Source: Adiantum capillus-veneris
Taxonomy: Eukaryota; Streptophyta; Polypodiopsida; Polypodiales; Pteridaceae
Length of the DNA: 64,000 nucleotides
NCBI GenBank assembly: GCA_014529385.2
Contig: CM043948.1
Span: 77,176,291-77,240,290, forward strand
Direction: 5' to 3'
Below, one piece after another: positions 1-10,460 of this stretch. Position 1 is the first letter of the stretch. Each line of letters begins with the position of its first letter. A model generated the notes under the pieces. That model did no database searches. It had not been told where the DNA came from and saw only the letters and a list, made by a program, of their open reading frames with translations. Position numbers and translations under genes: made by a program.

Positions 1-410
1 AAATCAAAATTAATGTCGGAGAGACATTTATTACAATCAATGGTTACAAAATGATGAGTGTGAGCAAAATTGTGGGTGTGATCCTCTGCTGGCTCAACAG
101 CAAGCTCCAACACAAGAGCTCTATCACAACAGCATCCAAGCACTCGAATGTCAAGCTCTCCTCCGCTGAGCACTTCTCTAACGAGCTCCACTGAGCTCAA
201 AAGCTCCTCTCACCAAGGAAGCTGCAACCGCCTCCTCGACCAAGCTTGACCACACCAAGCTCCTAAGCTCCAAAGACAATGCTCCTCAAGCTAAAATCAC
301 TCTCCGTGAAACTCCGCGATCGAACTCCACCGTCGAGAGCGAGCGAGCTATCGTCTCGAAGCTCTCAAAGTCGTCGTGCTCTCCGCGGTCACCATAGCTC
401 TGATACCAAT
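1..410 (-). mobile_element. 5' leader of an LTR retrotransposon entering the window
   Basis: No convincing reading frame is present. Read on the minus strand, positions 408-397 give TGGTATCAGAGC, the initiator-Met-tRNA primer-binding site of plant LTR retrotransposons, two bases after the LTR at 411-598. The sequence therefore runs from that LTR leftwards out of the window. The rest is CT/AGCTC-rich sequence that I cannot assign. Confidence 0.55.
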
Positions 411-598
411 TGAAGGGGATCGGGAAGCACCACAGACGGAGAGTGAGAGAGAGAGAAGGAGAGACACACACGATGTGGGTGGGGAGACTCAAAGAGTGAG
501 CAGCCCCCTATACACTTATGCTATGTATAAGGTATACAAGTCAGTGGGCGCCCAGACTCTGGGCGGCCGGGCAAGGCACAGACGCCTATACCCCAACA
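411..598 (-). repeat. 5' LTR of an inserted retrotransposon
   Basis: On the minus strand this 188-bp segment starts TGTTGGGG and ends CCCCTTCA, a TG...CA LTR with inverted tips, followed by a primer-binding site. It begins exactly where the copia LTR homology at 599-683 stops. The simplest reading is that this element inserted into the left LTR of the copia element. The target duplication cannot be checked because its other end is outside the window. Confidence 0.6.
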
Positions 599-683
599 CT
601 CCCAAAGACTGATTCATATTGAGGACAAGATACAAATATATAGGTGAGACCAAGTTGAGTAGAGTGAGCCATATATGGTTCCA
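599..683 (-). repeat. Partial 3' LTR of the copia element
   Basis: About 75 bp match the right-hand LTR (5868-6009) almost base for base, from the CTCCCAAAGACTGATTC region to AGTGAGCCATATAT. On the minus strand the LTR starts TGTTGGAACC at 683. It is preceded by the purine tract GAGTAGGGG (692-684), a good polypurine tract. The LTR is cut at 598/599 by the neighbouring LTR. Confidence 0.7.
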
Positions 684-934
684 ACACCCCTACTCAAACA
701 AAGGTCTCTAGCTTTGGATGAAAAAACCCTTGGGGAGTTCAAGGGAAAAATCCAAGCCCCTATACAATGTGAAAATATGAACCAGCGATGATGATGTGAA
801 AGTGAATTGTGCATCTATGTACAAATATTCAAGTGACTTAGAGATCACAATGTGAAAATGTGGAGTGTGCATAGTACATGGTACCTAAAAGATTACAATG
901 TCATATGTACAAAGCTATTACAATAGCAAACAAG

Positions 935-1432
935 CTAATCTAGAAAGAGTGAGGCCGAAGCAACTCGAAGCTCCGAGCGCAAGAGGATGAAACGTGACTC
1001 GTTGAGGCCTTTGGTCAAAATGTCTACAATCATCTGGTCACTTGGACAGTGTTCAACCATAATGGTTCCTTTGCGTACTTCATACCTGACATAATGATAA
1101 TGGACAGCAATGTGCTTTGACTTATTATGTTGAACATAGTCTTTTGCAAGACTAATAGCACTTTGGTTGTCACACCGCAAGGGTATGCTAGAAAGAGGAG
1201 AGTGACCAATATCAACCAGCATTTGTCGAAGCCAAATCAACTCACGAGTTGCAAGTGATGCCACAACATATTCTGACTCAGTCGTAGAAATTGCAACACA
1301 ACGTTGTTTCATGCTGATCCAAGAAACAAGACAACCATTTATAAAGAAGCAATTTCCACTAGTAGATCGTATAGATAAATGTGAGCTTGCCCAGTCTACA
1401 TCTGTGTAACCCAAAAGAGAAAGAGATTGCAT
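935..1432 (-). pseudogene. Copia RNase H domain
   Basis: This 165-codon frame carries copia RNase H hallmarks: GYTDVDWA near residue 8 (usual form YTDADWA), the ISTTESEYVVAS block near residue 48, and CDNQSAISLAK followed by the HIAVHYHYVR block. RNase H degrades the RNA template during reverse transcription. It is the C-terminal end of the polyprotein and is separated from the RT frame (1517-2455) by stops and a frame change at about 1433-1516. The terminal stop lies about 240 bp before the polypurine tract. Confidence 0.88.
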
Positions 1433-1516
1433 AGAGTCCGATGTGAGTTGTCATCGATAGACTAAACCAAAACATGTAGTGCCTTTCAAGTATTTCAATA
1501 CACGCTTTGTAGCACA

Positions 1517-2455
1517 CTAATGCTTAAGAGAAGGACATGCAAGATGTTGTCCAAGATAATTAGCAGCAAACAAAATACCAGGACGAGTGTTCATGCCAAC
1601 AAACTGAAGACATCCAATCAAGTTAGCATAAGGTTGATTTGTGACAAGTTGACCGCCATTGTCAGAAGTGTTCTTCGTAGAGCTCGCAAGACAAGGTGTG
1701 TTGGCTGAATGTGCGGATTCCATACCAAATTTTTGAATAGTATCTGCAATAAACTTTGACTGTCGAAGGAATAAAATACCTTTTGTACGGTTCCGTTGGA
1801 TTTGAATTCCAAGACACGAGTGAATCTCTCCAAGATCCTCCATATCAAATGTAGAAGACAATAACTTTTTCACTTGCTGAAGAAATTCCAAATCATTGGA
1901 AACAAGGATGGTATCATCCACATAAAGAGCAAGAATCACAAAACTGCTACCTTGGCGTTTTATGTATAAGTTTGGGTCTGACGAGCAAGAGATGAATCCT
2001 TTAGAGGTGAGAAAAAGATCAAATTTTGTATACCAGGCTCGCGAAGCTTGTTTGAGACCATATAGTGCCTTATGGAGTTGAGCAACAAGGTCTTCTTTAC
2101 CTGGAATAACAAACCCTTCTGGTTGTTCCATATAAATTTCCTCTTCCAAGTCACCATTAAGAAAAGCAGTTCGCACATCCATTTGATGAGCTTCTAAATC
2201 AAATTGAACAGCAAATGCCAATAAAACTCGAACACTTGTAATGCGAACAACTGGTGAAAAAGTCTTTTGATAATCAACACCAGCTACTTGGGAGTAACCT
2301 TTTGCAACTAAACGCGCCTTAAACTTGTTTAAAGATCCATCTGCTTTTATTTTTGTCTTATACACCCACTTACATTTAATAGTTGTACGACCAGGAGGTA
2401 ATTCAGTTAGTATCCATGTACCTTTAGAGATAAGAGAATCGTACTCTGCTTCCAT
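1517..2455 (-). pseudogene. Copia reverse transcriptase
   Basis: 312 codons. It starts in the conserved copia RT N-terminus (KGTWILTELPPG, then KCKWVYKTK), followed by KARLVAKGYSQ, the DVRTAFLNGDLEEEIYMEQPEGF block, LHKALYGLKQASRAWY, and the catalytic motif LYVDDTILV with both aspartates present. This domain copies the retrotransposon RNA into DNA. The frame is closed by a stop at 1517 before RNase H and is shifted relative to the integrase frame upstream, so the catalytic core looks intact while the polyprotein does not. Confidence 0.93.
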
Positions 2456-2461
2456 AGCCTC

Positions 2462-3283
2462 TTACCATTGATTCTTTTGTGGTGAAGAGATGGCTTCATC
2501 ATAATTAATGGGATCTTCGGAAGTAGAAAAAGCATTATCAGCAATATCGTCATCATAAACATGACATGAGCCATGTTCAAAATCAATAGGCAGATCAACA
2601 AAAATATCAATATCATCATTGGAAACATTCGGAATGGATGGTTGTGAAGAGGAAAGTTGCTCTATAGAAAGAGTTTCATCTTCTGAAAGAAATGGAAAAG
2701 CCTGAAGCAATGATTTAATATCATCAGAATCATCCGTGGACCATGAGCCTCCCATAAGCTGTTCGTTAAAAGTAGCATCACGATTCACAATTACTTTCTT
2801 GGAGGAAGGGTCATAGAATTTGTAGCCTTTGGAAGTGTCAGAATATCCAATAAAAATAACTTTAAGACCAGGAGCATCAAGCTTTGTTCGTGTTTCTTTG
2901 GGAACATGAATATAAGCAATACATCCAAAGGTTCGAAAATGAGATACAGAAGGAATGTCACTTGTCCATGCTGTGATGGGTATCTTACCAGAGGGCGCAG
3001 TAGTAGGAAGATGATTCTGAATAAATACTGCTGTCAAAGTAGCTTCAACCCAAAAAACACAAGATAAGCCAGAATGAATCAGCATACATCTTACAGCATT
3101 GAGAATTCAGCAACACCGTTCTGTTGAGGCGAATATGGAATAGTGTGTTCATGATGAATTCCACTGTCAGCACAGTAAATCACAAACTCTCGAGAAACAT
3201 ATTCGCCTCCATTGTCACTACGAAGCTTCTTAGGCGACGACCAGTTTGAAGTTCCGCAGCCTTGTGGAATTGTTTGAAAACAG
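2462..3283 (-). pseudogene. Copia integrase, core and C-terminal part
   Basis: Positions 3085-2462 encode 207 codons with the typical copia integrase C-terminus: VFWVEA, HLPTTAPSGK, the FRTFGCIAYIHVP block, and the GYSDTSKGYKFYDP block. The catalytic core, including the NGGEYVS region and the [11 protein letters not shown] stretch, lies at about 3240-3100 but is split between frames. A frameshift near 3284 separates it from the integrase N-terminus. Integrase inserts the cDNA into the chromosome; this copy cannot do so because of the shifts. Confidence 0.85.
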
Positions 3284-4762
3284 CTAAGGCTTCAGATTTT
3301 TGTCTAAGTAGAAATACAGTCGATACCTTGAGAAATCATCAATGAAAGTAATGAAGTAGCGATATTGTGATCTCGAAGAAGGTAGAGGTCCACATATATC
3401 ACTATGAACAAGATCCAATGTGTCATGAGAATGAGTTGTATTTGAAAGAGGAAAGGGTTTACGATTGTGTTTCCCAAGAGCACAAAATTCACAAATTCCC
3501 ATATGGGGATGGGCTTTAAGATCCATGCCATGAACAAGATCACGACATTGAAGATCAAGGAGTTTTGAGAAATCAGCATGAACAAAACGGTGATGCCATA
3601 CTTTGCAATCATGATCACCTGGAGCAGTGACAACATTTGCTACAGCATCGTTGAGAGAGAGTTCAAACAAATTACCATTTCGAGGAGCAGTGGCTATAGT
3701 CTGTCCATCTTTCTCAATTCGGCATTTGGTATGATCAAATCCAACAAACAGACCAAGATCAACAAGTCTAGCAACTGAAAGAAGATTACATTGAAGATCT
3801 GGTACATGTAATACTCCTCGCAAAATTCGAGTGGAAGAAGATAAGGTACCAAGATATAAGTCTCCAATACCCTTTACTTGACAAGTAGTATCATCAGCAA
3901 GATAAACAACACGTTGAACTGGCAGTGGATGATAGTTATGGAGCCACTTAGACTGATATGTCATATTTCCTGTAGCACCAGAATCGACAATAAAAAGTGA
4001 TCCATCACGTACATGAAGTATTCTGTCTGGAGCAACTGAACATAGGACGCAGCTTGTTTCTGGTACAATGTTGTTTCGATGTTCAGTAGCATATGCTCTA
4101 TTCCGATCTGTGTCGAATCGATGCTTATAGCACATATGAGTGGGATGATCAGATCGTCCACAATATTCACAAGAAGAAGAAGAAGAGTCTCTAGATAAAC
4201 GTGGTTGTTTTGTGGTAATATTGTGTTCTTCATCATATTGACGTGCCCAACAATCATCTTCAGTAGGGCCATTTCTGTTGCAGTAAGAACATTGCTTATT
4301 AGGAAATTTGAGACAAGAGAAAATATTACCGCGACGGCCACCTCTGCGGTTTCCTCGTTGAAATGGACGCCTTCGAGCATAAAAAGCACATTCCATCTGT
4401 TGTGACTTAGTCTCCTCTTGTGAAATCATAGCTGTATCATGACCAGAATTACGACCTTCTTGACGTTGAGAGTATTCAATTAAAGACATGCAGGCTTGGT
4501 CGAAATCAAGACCATCTTTATTAGAGACAATAGTAACAATGTTATCATAAGAAGAGTCCTTCACCGTATCATGGAGAAGTGTAATCAGTTGCTTTTGTGG
4601 AATAGGATCAGCAGCAAGTTGATTAATAATAGATTTGAAAGATTCAATATGTCCCGTCATGGCATTACCAACTTCATATTGTAACTTTTTAAGCAACCCT
4701 CTCAAATAAAGTATTTCTGTGTGACAGATTTCTTCTGAAATTTTGCAATAAGGTCCTTCCAT
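3284..4762 (-). pseudogene. Copia gag C-terminus, protease and integrase N-terminus
   Basis: 492 codons. In order: the end of gag; a CCHC zinc knuckle of form C-x2-C-x4-H-x4-C (CEYCGRSDHPTHMC); the aspartic protease with catalytic FIVDSGATGNM and the LHVPDLQCNLLSV block; the GAG-pre-integrase HHCC domain (VWHHRFVHADF, then CEFCALGKH); and the start of the integrase core with LDLVHSDICGPLP and FIDDFSRY. The frame ends at 3284, just after the first catalytic Asp region. The motifs are well preserved, so decay is recent or light here. Confidence 0.92.
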
Positions 4763-5208
4763 ACGTCGTGGGAAGTAGGCAGTTCATACATATCAAGCAA
4801 AAGGGAATCAGTAAGAGCAGAAAGAATATACCGACGAGCTGCTTTATCACGTCGTTGCCAATCCGTATAGGCAACATTCCAATCTTCAAATATAGGTCCT
4901 TCAGTGATAAGCACGTTATCATTATCCGTATCAACAGGCTGAGACAAACACGATTTCCAAGAACAACATCGGAGAGTTCATCGCCTTCAAGAATTAACAA
5001 CATCTTTGCTTTCCAGCCTGGAAGAAAACCTTGATTTTGGAAAGGAGGAACAGAACACTGGCCAGAAGGAAAGCCGTTGAGGAGAATATTCATAGCCATA
5101 TCTTGTTGCGAGAAGACGTATAAGATAAGATTGCAGAATTTGCACACCATATATGGTGAAGGCCGCAATTGAGAATGAGAGAGATATGGGACTGCGTTCT
5201 GTCAACAA
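4702..5208 (-). pseudogene. Copia gag, N-terminal part
   Basis: Positions 4947-4702 encode a copia gag (UBN2-like) segment with the characteristic spacing: EDWNVAYTDWQRRDKAARR, LTDSLLLDMYELPTSHDVW, then LIAKFQ. The section above it (5208-4950) continues towards the expected start, but the frame is broken, so I do not choose an initiation codon. The protein would form the particle that packages element RNA. Its 3' end overlaps the larger gag-protease frame, showing a frameshift near 4730. Confidence 0.75.
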
Positions 5209-5855
5209 TAAACGTAATAAAGATGCTCAAGGAACGTCCAAAGATGTGAGAGACATCACCCAAAAAAGGTAGGGTAAAGGAGACGTTAATAATAAAAGAG
5301 TCCTCAAAATAGAGTGGCGTGAGACGCAAGATTGACGACCACAATACGAATAGCAAAAAGCTAAATCTTCTCGAAAAAGTTAACGCCAAAATAAGAAAAA
5401 AGATCGCAGACGCTTCACGAAGAAGTAGGACGAAGAAAGCTGCGTCAAGCTCAATTGCAGTAAAAACAACATAACTTTCTGCTGCGAACTTCGATTGACG
5501 TAAACCTAGAACTCAAATCGAAGAACTTGAGGAGACGAACAAGTTCTGGATGAAAAGTGCCATTGCACTACGCTCCATTGCGCTTTTCCCGTTTCTCCAA
5601 ATTTTGAGCAGAACACCCCGAAAAATTGAGATGAAGTTCAGGGTGTCATCAACAAGAAAACATAATCAACGATTAGATTGATTAGCAATAAACGCCACAC
5701 AAAACACTAATCATATTCTTCTTAACACAAAACAACCACAGTTAACAAGAATCAAAGCTCAAAAATAAAATTTGTAGCAATTTTGAATCTTACATGCAAA
5801 TCGCATACACATACTGTTTTGTCACCATGAATTGAATCGACGCGTGATCGTTATC
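5209..5855. other. Copia leader, non-coding
   Basis: AT-rich sequence between the gag region and the primer-binding site of the minus-strand copia element. Apart from short broken frames I see nothing in it. Confidence 0.5.
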
Positions 5856-6009
5856 GCTCTGATACCATGTTGAGATGTAGAGAGAAAGAGAGAGAGACGA
5901 GACAAGAGACACACCATATACGCTCCCAAAGACTGATTCATATTGAGGACAAGATACAAATATATAGGTGAGACCAAGTTGAGTAGAGTGAGCCATATAT
6001 ACTCCAACA
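5856..6009 (-). repeat. Copia 5' LTR with primer-binding site
   Basis: On the minus strand the LTR runs from TGTTGGAG (6009) to CTCAACA (5868), 142 bp, and is directly followed by TGGTATCAGAGC (5867-5856), complementary to the 3' end of initiator Met tRNA. A pyrimidine-rich CTCTCTCT run lies inside. It pairs with the fragment at 599-683. Confidence 0.85.
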
Positions 6010-6027
6010 AAAAATTGGGGATCTTAC

Positions 6028-6031
<4 letters not shown>

Positions 6032-6079
<48 letters not shown>
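6032..6079. repeat. (GA)n microsatellite
   Basis: Twenty-four uninterrupted GA units immediately outside the right LTR of the copia element. Any reading frame across it (poly Arg-Glu) is an artefact. Confidence 0.95.
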
Positions 6080-6082
<3 letters not shown>

Positions 6083-7227
6083 TTACAAATATGATGATGT
6101 TGTAATGATGAGGCTTAAGTACACTTTACCACTTTATATTCGACATGTATATTGTGGACAAGCCCTTCTAAAATTAGATTCACGCTTGAAAATCATATAA
6201 TATTTATTGGTTTCTAACTATGCCATAGCTCTAAAATAGTTGATTCTTATGTATTTATGGAAGGTATTGATTTGAATGACTACTATTTCAAAAAATTGAA
6301 TTTAATTCATATTGAATGGCTGGTCATTGATAACATACTCACATGTAAGTGTCCGGTTTTTGTAGTCCATATGAGAGTAAATTACTTGGATTAGGTTCTT
6401 AAGCAAGGGATTTTATCTAACCCTATAGAATCTTAGCATTGGCTTTCTTAGGATTGGGTTAAAAGATCTTGAATGTGATGTTTTAAAGGATATCTAGACC
6501 TTAGACATAGGGTCTTTTACACCATGATGAGTAGAGTTGCATTACACCTTAATACCTTAGACTTCTAGTTATTTATTGGCTAACTAATCTCTTTGGCTAC
6601 TATTCCTAATAAAGATGGATTGTTTTGCTTGATCTATTGTATCATGGGCTAGGATAATGACCTTTCCAATCTCTTTGGCATGCCCTGGTCCATTTGCATT
6701 TATCTTAAGAAGCTTATGTTGTTGTGCTTTGTAATTGAATTTCTATTGGCATTAATCTTTTCTAGCTTACAATATGTCCTAGTTGGATGGGATAATTACC
6801 TTCTTATCTCTTTGATTGGCTTTGATATACTTTATTGATCTTAAAATTTTATGATTTTGTGATTTTTAATGACTTTTATTGGTATAATCTTCTATGTTCT
6901 TATGGTTTCTTACTTTGTACTGCTTGAGCATTTCCTTTGGTGTCATTTGCTTAATGCAATGCTCATCTGTGAAGGTTTTTTTGAGAAAGGCATTGCTCAT
7001 TTTGGATGATTTGCATTAAAATCCAAGTGTTCATAATTTTACACAACGTACTCATTTTTGTGCATGATTCTGTTACCATATACATGTGGTAGTAATGTGT
7101 GTGAAAACACTAGGACCGCCGGGGCATTTTTTCCCCCTTTAGGAGGTTTTTTCCATGAGCTTCTTTTGTCTTCTCTAAGCCATGTGCGATTCTCTGCAAC
7201 CCTAATTTCAACAATTGGTATCAGAGA
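6080..7227 (+). repeat. LTR-like region with primer-binding site
   Basis: AT-rich, without a credible reading frame. It ends with TTTCAACA followed by AT and TGGTATCAGAGA (7216-7227), one base off the initiator-tRNA primer site. It is preceded by the CCCCCTTTAGGAGG-type stretch often seen near the 3' end of copia LTRs. I read the right part as a 5' LTR on the plus strand; its left end is not recognisable. No retroelement gene follows: an H3-like gene in the opposite orientation abuts it. Confidence 0.4.
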
Positions 7228-7229
7228 AG

Positions 7230-8039
7230 GTTGATTCCTCCCGGGCTTAGTCGCCAGCAGCTCCAACACATGCCTGCTCACTTTCTTCAATTTTTGTGAG
7301 CTCACAGGCTCCGGATCATTTTCCTTCAAAATTGGTTCCTTCATAGATGCCTCAGGATCCACCCTGGCTTGCTCTTGCCCCTCATCATCCCTTACTGGCT
7401 GCGGATCCTCCATGACTTGCTCATTTTGGTGTCTAGCTGGCTCCTCGATAACTGTCTCTGTTTCTTCCATGACTGCCTCGGGGTCCACTCTGGCTTGCTC
7501 ATGCCCCTCTGCAGCTATCTCAGCCTGCCCATCTGTGTTGTTTCTCTCGACTCGTGATCGGGCCCTTCTGCTGTTTGTTTCAGCCCTAGACGGCTCTGTC
7601 TGTCGTACACGAGGATGGAGAGGGGGGATGTGAGAATATCCATGGTTCGACTATCCCGGATAGGCACTGGCTGAAGCAGCCCATCGTAGCGGAAACGCAG
7701 CCTCCGAAGAGTATCAAAATCCCGTGGCATGATAGTAACGTGGTGTGCATGGGCAGCCAGGATATATCCATCGCTGAAGAATTCCACAAGGTAGTCTTTT
7801 GCAATTTCTTAAAGGCAAAGTAGTGCACTTCTGGCCCATTGCATGCCGACTCTCCACTGCTCGCAAATCTCCCGCACTACTCTATGGAAAGGGAGACGTG
7901 GAATAGCAGGTTGAACGTGTCGTTCTATCTTGTGCAGCTCTTGCAGTACACCTCTGTGCGCCTCATGTCGGTGTCTTCTTGCTTGAGTATTCAAAGATTC
8001 ACATGTTGCCCTCCTAGCCGTGGCCTTTACACGAGGCAT
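7230..8039 (-). pseudogene. Divergent histone H3-like gene
   Basis: The ATG at 8039 opens MPRVKATARR, close to the H3 start (MARTKQTARK). An H3 histone fold follows: the alpha-N helix, then PRLPFHRVVREI (canonical RKLPFQRLVREI), loop 1, a helix ending DYLVEFFSDGYI, then HAHHVTIMPRDF (canonical HAKRVTIMPKDI) and RRLRF. Loop 1 has the canonical H3 length, whereas FSDG and RDF recall centromeric H3. A TAA at 7809-7811 replaces the conserved Gln of the LQE motif; otherwise the fold is in one frame to 7515. An acidic tail with two EQARVDPEA repeats follows in another frame (7515-7240). The start is about 45 bp from the hairpin array. It is probably a decayed H3 variant or one captured by an element; the identification as H3 is firm, its function is not. 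Confidence 0.75.
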
Positions 8040-8084
8040 CTCTACAAATGGCATAACACCAAAAGACAATTCATTTGTCAGCAC

Positions 8085-8870
8085 AAGGGACTTCAGATTT
8101 CAGAAAAGGTCAGTACCAAGCGAACAAGTGCATCGGAAAGAGTTTTCCTTCCCTTATTCGCTCGGTAGTGACCTCAGGAAATAGTAATAGCAGACATCAC
8201 TTATATTTTCTGAGGTCAGTACCAAGCGAACAGGTGCATCGAAAAGAGTTGGCCTTTCCTTATTCGCTCGGTAATGACCTCAGGAAATAGTAATAGCATA
8301 CATCACTTATATTTTTTGAGGTCAGTACCAAGCGAACAGGTGCATCGCAAAAGAGTTTACCTTCCCTTATTCGCTCGGTAATGACCTCAGGAAACAGTAA
8401 TAGCAGACATCACTTATATTTTCTGAGGTCAGTACCAAGCAAGCAGGTGTGTCGAAAAGAGTTTGCCTTCCCTTATTCACTCGGTAATGACCTCAGAAAA
8501 TAGTAATAGCAGACATCACTTATATTTTCTGAGGTCGGTACCAAGCGAACAGGTGCATCGGAAAGAGTTTGCCTTCCCTTATTCACTCGGTAGTGACCTC
8601 AAAAAATAGTAATAGCAGACATCACTTATATTTTTGGAGGTCAGTACCAAGCAAACAAGTGCATCGGAAAGAGTTTGCCTTCCCTTATTTGCTCAGTAGT
8701 GACCCCAGAAAATAGTAATAGCAGACATCACTTATATTTTCTGAGGTCAGTACCAAGCGAACAGGTTTGCATCCCCTGCAATAAAATACCTTATTCGCTT
8801 GGTAGTGACCTCAGAAAAATGTAATAGCAAGCGAATAGGTTTGCATCACCTGCAACAAAATACCAATGTG
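8085..8870. repeat. Hairpin tandem array 1, about 7 x 106 bp
   Basis: The motif GACCTCAG recurs at 8170, 8276, 8383, 8489, 8595, 8701 (as GACCCCAG) and 8807, a 106-bp period. Each unit has two inverted arms of about 20 bp: a left arm containing TTCGCTCGGTAGTGACCTCA and a right arm containing TGAGGTCAGTACCAAGCGAA. They enclose an AT-rich loop of about 32 bp and are separated by a linker of about 32 bp. Copies differ by point changes. The array lies between the H3-like gene (minus, start 8039) and a plus-strand gene (start 9142). Confidence 0.92.
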
Positions 8871-9141
8871 AAGGAGACGTTTAAGTCCATGTGGTCCTAA
8901 CTGTCATGTCGTTCCCTCCCATCACCTCCCCTAATCTAGGGGGGGTGGTACCATTGCTTCTCTCTCTCACGTCTACCTCCCATGAAACCGCATGGCGGTA
9001 CCACCCCTCACAGACCACTCATAAGCCAGAACCCAGGCTCTGCTTTTTAGGCATGTCCATCTAGTCTATTTAACCACCTGTTTTTTCAGAACCTCCCTCA
9101 GGGTTTCGCAGAACAACTACAAGAAGCTTAGGATAGTGGTG

Positions 9142-9583
9142 ATGCCTTTCCAAGGTATACTCCCGCAATGCCAGCAGCACCACATCCAGGCCCTCCTCAG
9201 GAGGTCCCCCCTTGGCCCTCCCCCGATGTTACCCTTAATGTTATTGATGGACATAGCCCGGGAGTGGTTTCTGTCAACACGGGAGTCAATTCTCGAGGTA
9301 AGCCGCTGGTAATTCTTTGCTTTCTGCTCCCAATTTCCAAGCTCCTAGTTTGAAGAGATTATTTGCTAAATGCTCTGTGCAGGATGCTAGCCTGAAGCTG
9401 GAACAAATGTTGATCGTCAGGCACAGGATCTCAATCCTTAAAGACTCTCTAGAAGCAAGAAGGCCTGAAGACCTGCAGTGATTGCTCGCCGAGAATGGCT
9501 CTGTAGAGGCTATCTATAATTGGCTACAGGAGATGAAGGATGAAGTGCTTGAGCTAGCCAGTAAAGGAAAAGGAATCCATTAA
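9142..9583 (+). pseudogene. Two-exon gene of unknown family, decayed
   Basis: The ATG at 9142 opens 52 codons ending at a consensus donor (CTCGAG/GTAAGC, 9297/9298). An 85-bp intron ends at TGTGCAG (9382), and the frame continues through ASLKLEQMLIV, KDSLEARRPEDLQ, a TGA at 9479-9481, and then 33 further open codons (LLAENGSVEAIYNW, QEMKDEVLELASKG) to TAA at 9581-9583. The second exon is predicted helical, possibly coiled-coil. The internal TGA is one C-to-T change from CGA (Arg). I recognise no family. The gene sits between hairpin clusters at 8085-8870 and 9818-10080. Confidence 0.4.
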
Positions 9584-9817
9584 CTTTTCCAACAGGCTTC
9601 AGGAAGAGATAGTGTGGCTATGAAGGAAAAGGACTACATGGTTATTGCGAACCCTAAACCCCCGAAAATTAGTAGGCCACTCTTTGTAAAGTCTGAAACT
9701 TGGCCTTTGCGCCTGTCCCTAGTGTTTTCTAACTCAAAACCCGGTGTTAAGTTGTAATTTTGTTTTTCCCTTATAAATTCAAAACGCGTATTTGGTAAAA
9801 AAAACCCTAAACCTGCA
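9584..9817. other. Spacer, nothing recognised
   Basis: Short intergenic stretch between the two-exon frame and the next hairpin cluster. No feature is supported. Confidence 0.4.
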
Positions 9818-10080
9818 ACAAACAGGGTTTACCTTCCCCTTATTTGCTTAGTATTGACCTCTGTACTTGCAGACATCACTTAACTTTTCTTTTGGTCAGT
9901 ACGAAGCGAACAGGGGCATCGAACTAAGTGGCCTTCCCTTATTCGCTTGGTACTGACCAAGGAAAAGTGTAAAAGCAAACATCCTATGGTAAAGACGATG
10001 GTCAATACCAAGCAAACAGGTGCAGCAAACAGGGTTTACCTTCCCTTATTCGCCTGGTACTGACTACACAAAATACAAGT
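9818..10080. repeat. Hairpin tandem array 1b, about 2.5 units
   Basis: Diverged copies of the array 1 unit: TTATTTGCTTAG, TTATTCGCTTGG and TTATTCGCCTGG arms recur at about 9839, 9939 and 10046. Each is paired with inverted GGTCAGTACGAAGCGAA or GGTCAATACCAAGCAAA arms. Same architecture as array 1, with more mutations. Confidence 0.85.
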
Positions 10081-10460
10081 GCACAGAAGGGTAGTAAGTA
10101 GCATACCTCTTCATTGTGTGTAGAGTTCTACGTCACTAAAGCACTGCAGAACAGGAGTAAGAGAAGGATGCGCGAGAGTAAGAGGTGATGGAGTTGGGAT
10201 GGTTTGCTTACCGCGTAGCGTCGATGGGGGTAGAGTTAATTAGAATTATGCGCAGTAGAGGACGCGAAAAGAGGCAGAATAGTTGAGATGTTTGGTGGGG
10301 GTACTGCCTCTAAACACAGAATGCTTACCTCGGGGAGGGTGACAACTTCACTTATGCGCGAGATTGTGGTTGGTAAATCGTACTGCATGGGAATCTGAGA
10401 CCATTTATTATTGGTTGTCCTTGTGAGTGCAGCCCACGTGCCTTTTTGAGTGACCATTTA
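10081..10460. other. No gene recognised
   Basis: Short overlapping frames on both strands without sequence character of a real protein. No repeat or RNA gene was recognised. Confidence 0.4.

Larger units (their letters stand above)
599..6009 (-). mobile_element. Ty1/copia retrotransposon, decayed
   Basis: The element lies on the minus strand with the 5' LTR at 5868-6009, primer site at 5867-5856, gag, protease, integrase, reverse transcriptase, RNase H, a polypurine tract at 692-684 and an interrupted 3' LTR at 599-683. The order protease-integrase-RT-RNase H is diagnostic of Ty1/copia. The single polyprotein frame is broken by several frameshifts and stops, so it is non-autonomous today. 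The LTRs are very short (142 bp). Confidence 0.9.

Noticed and set aside
376-612. 78-codon plus-strand frame at the left edge
   Set aside because: It lies across an LTR and its primer site and has no coding character.
7230-8039. Giant-virus origin of the H3-like gene
   Set aside because: Giant-virus histones are usually fused doublets; neighbouring genes here have spliceosomal introns, and no viral hallmark gene is present.
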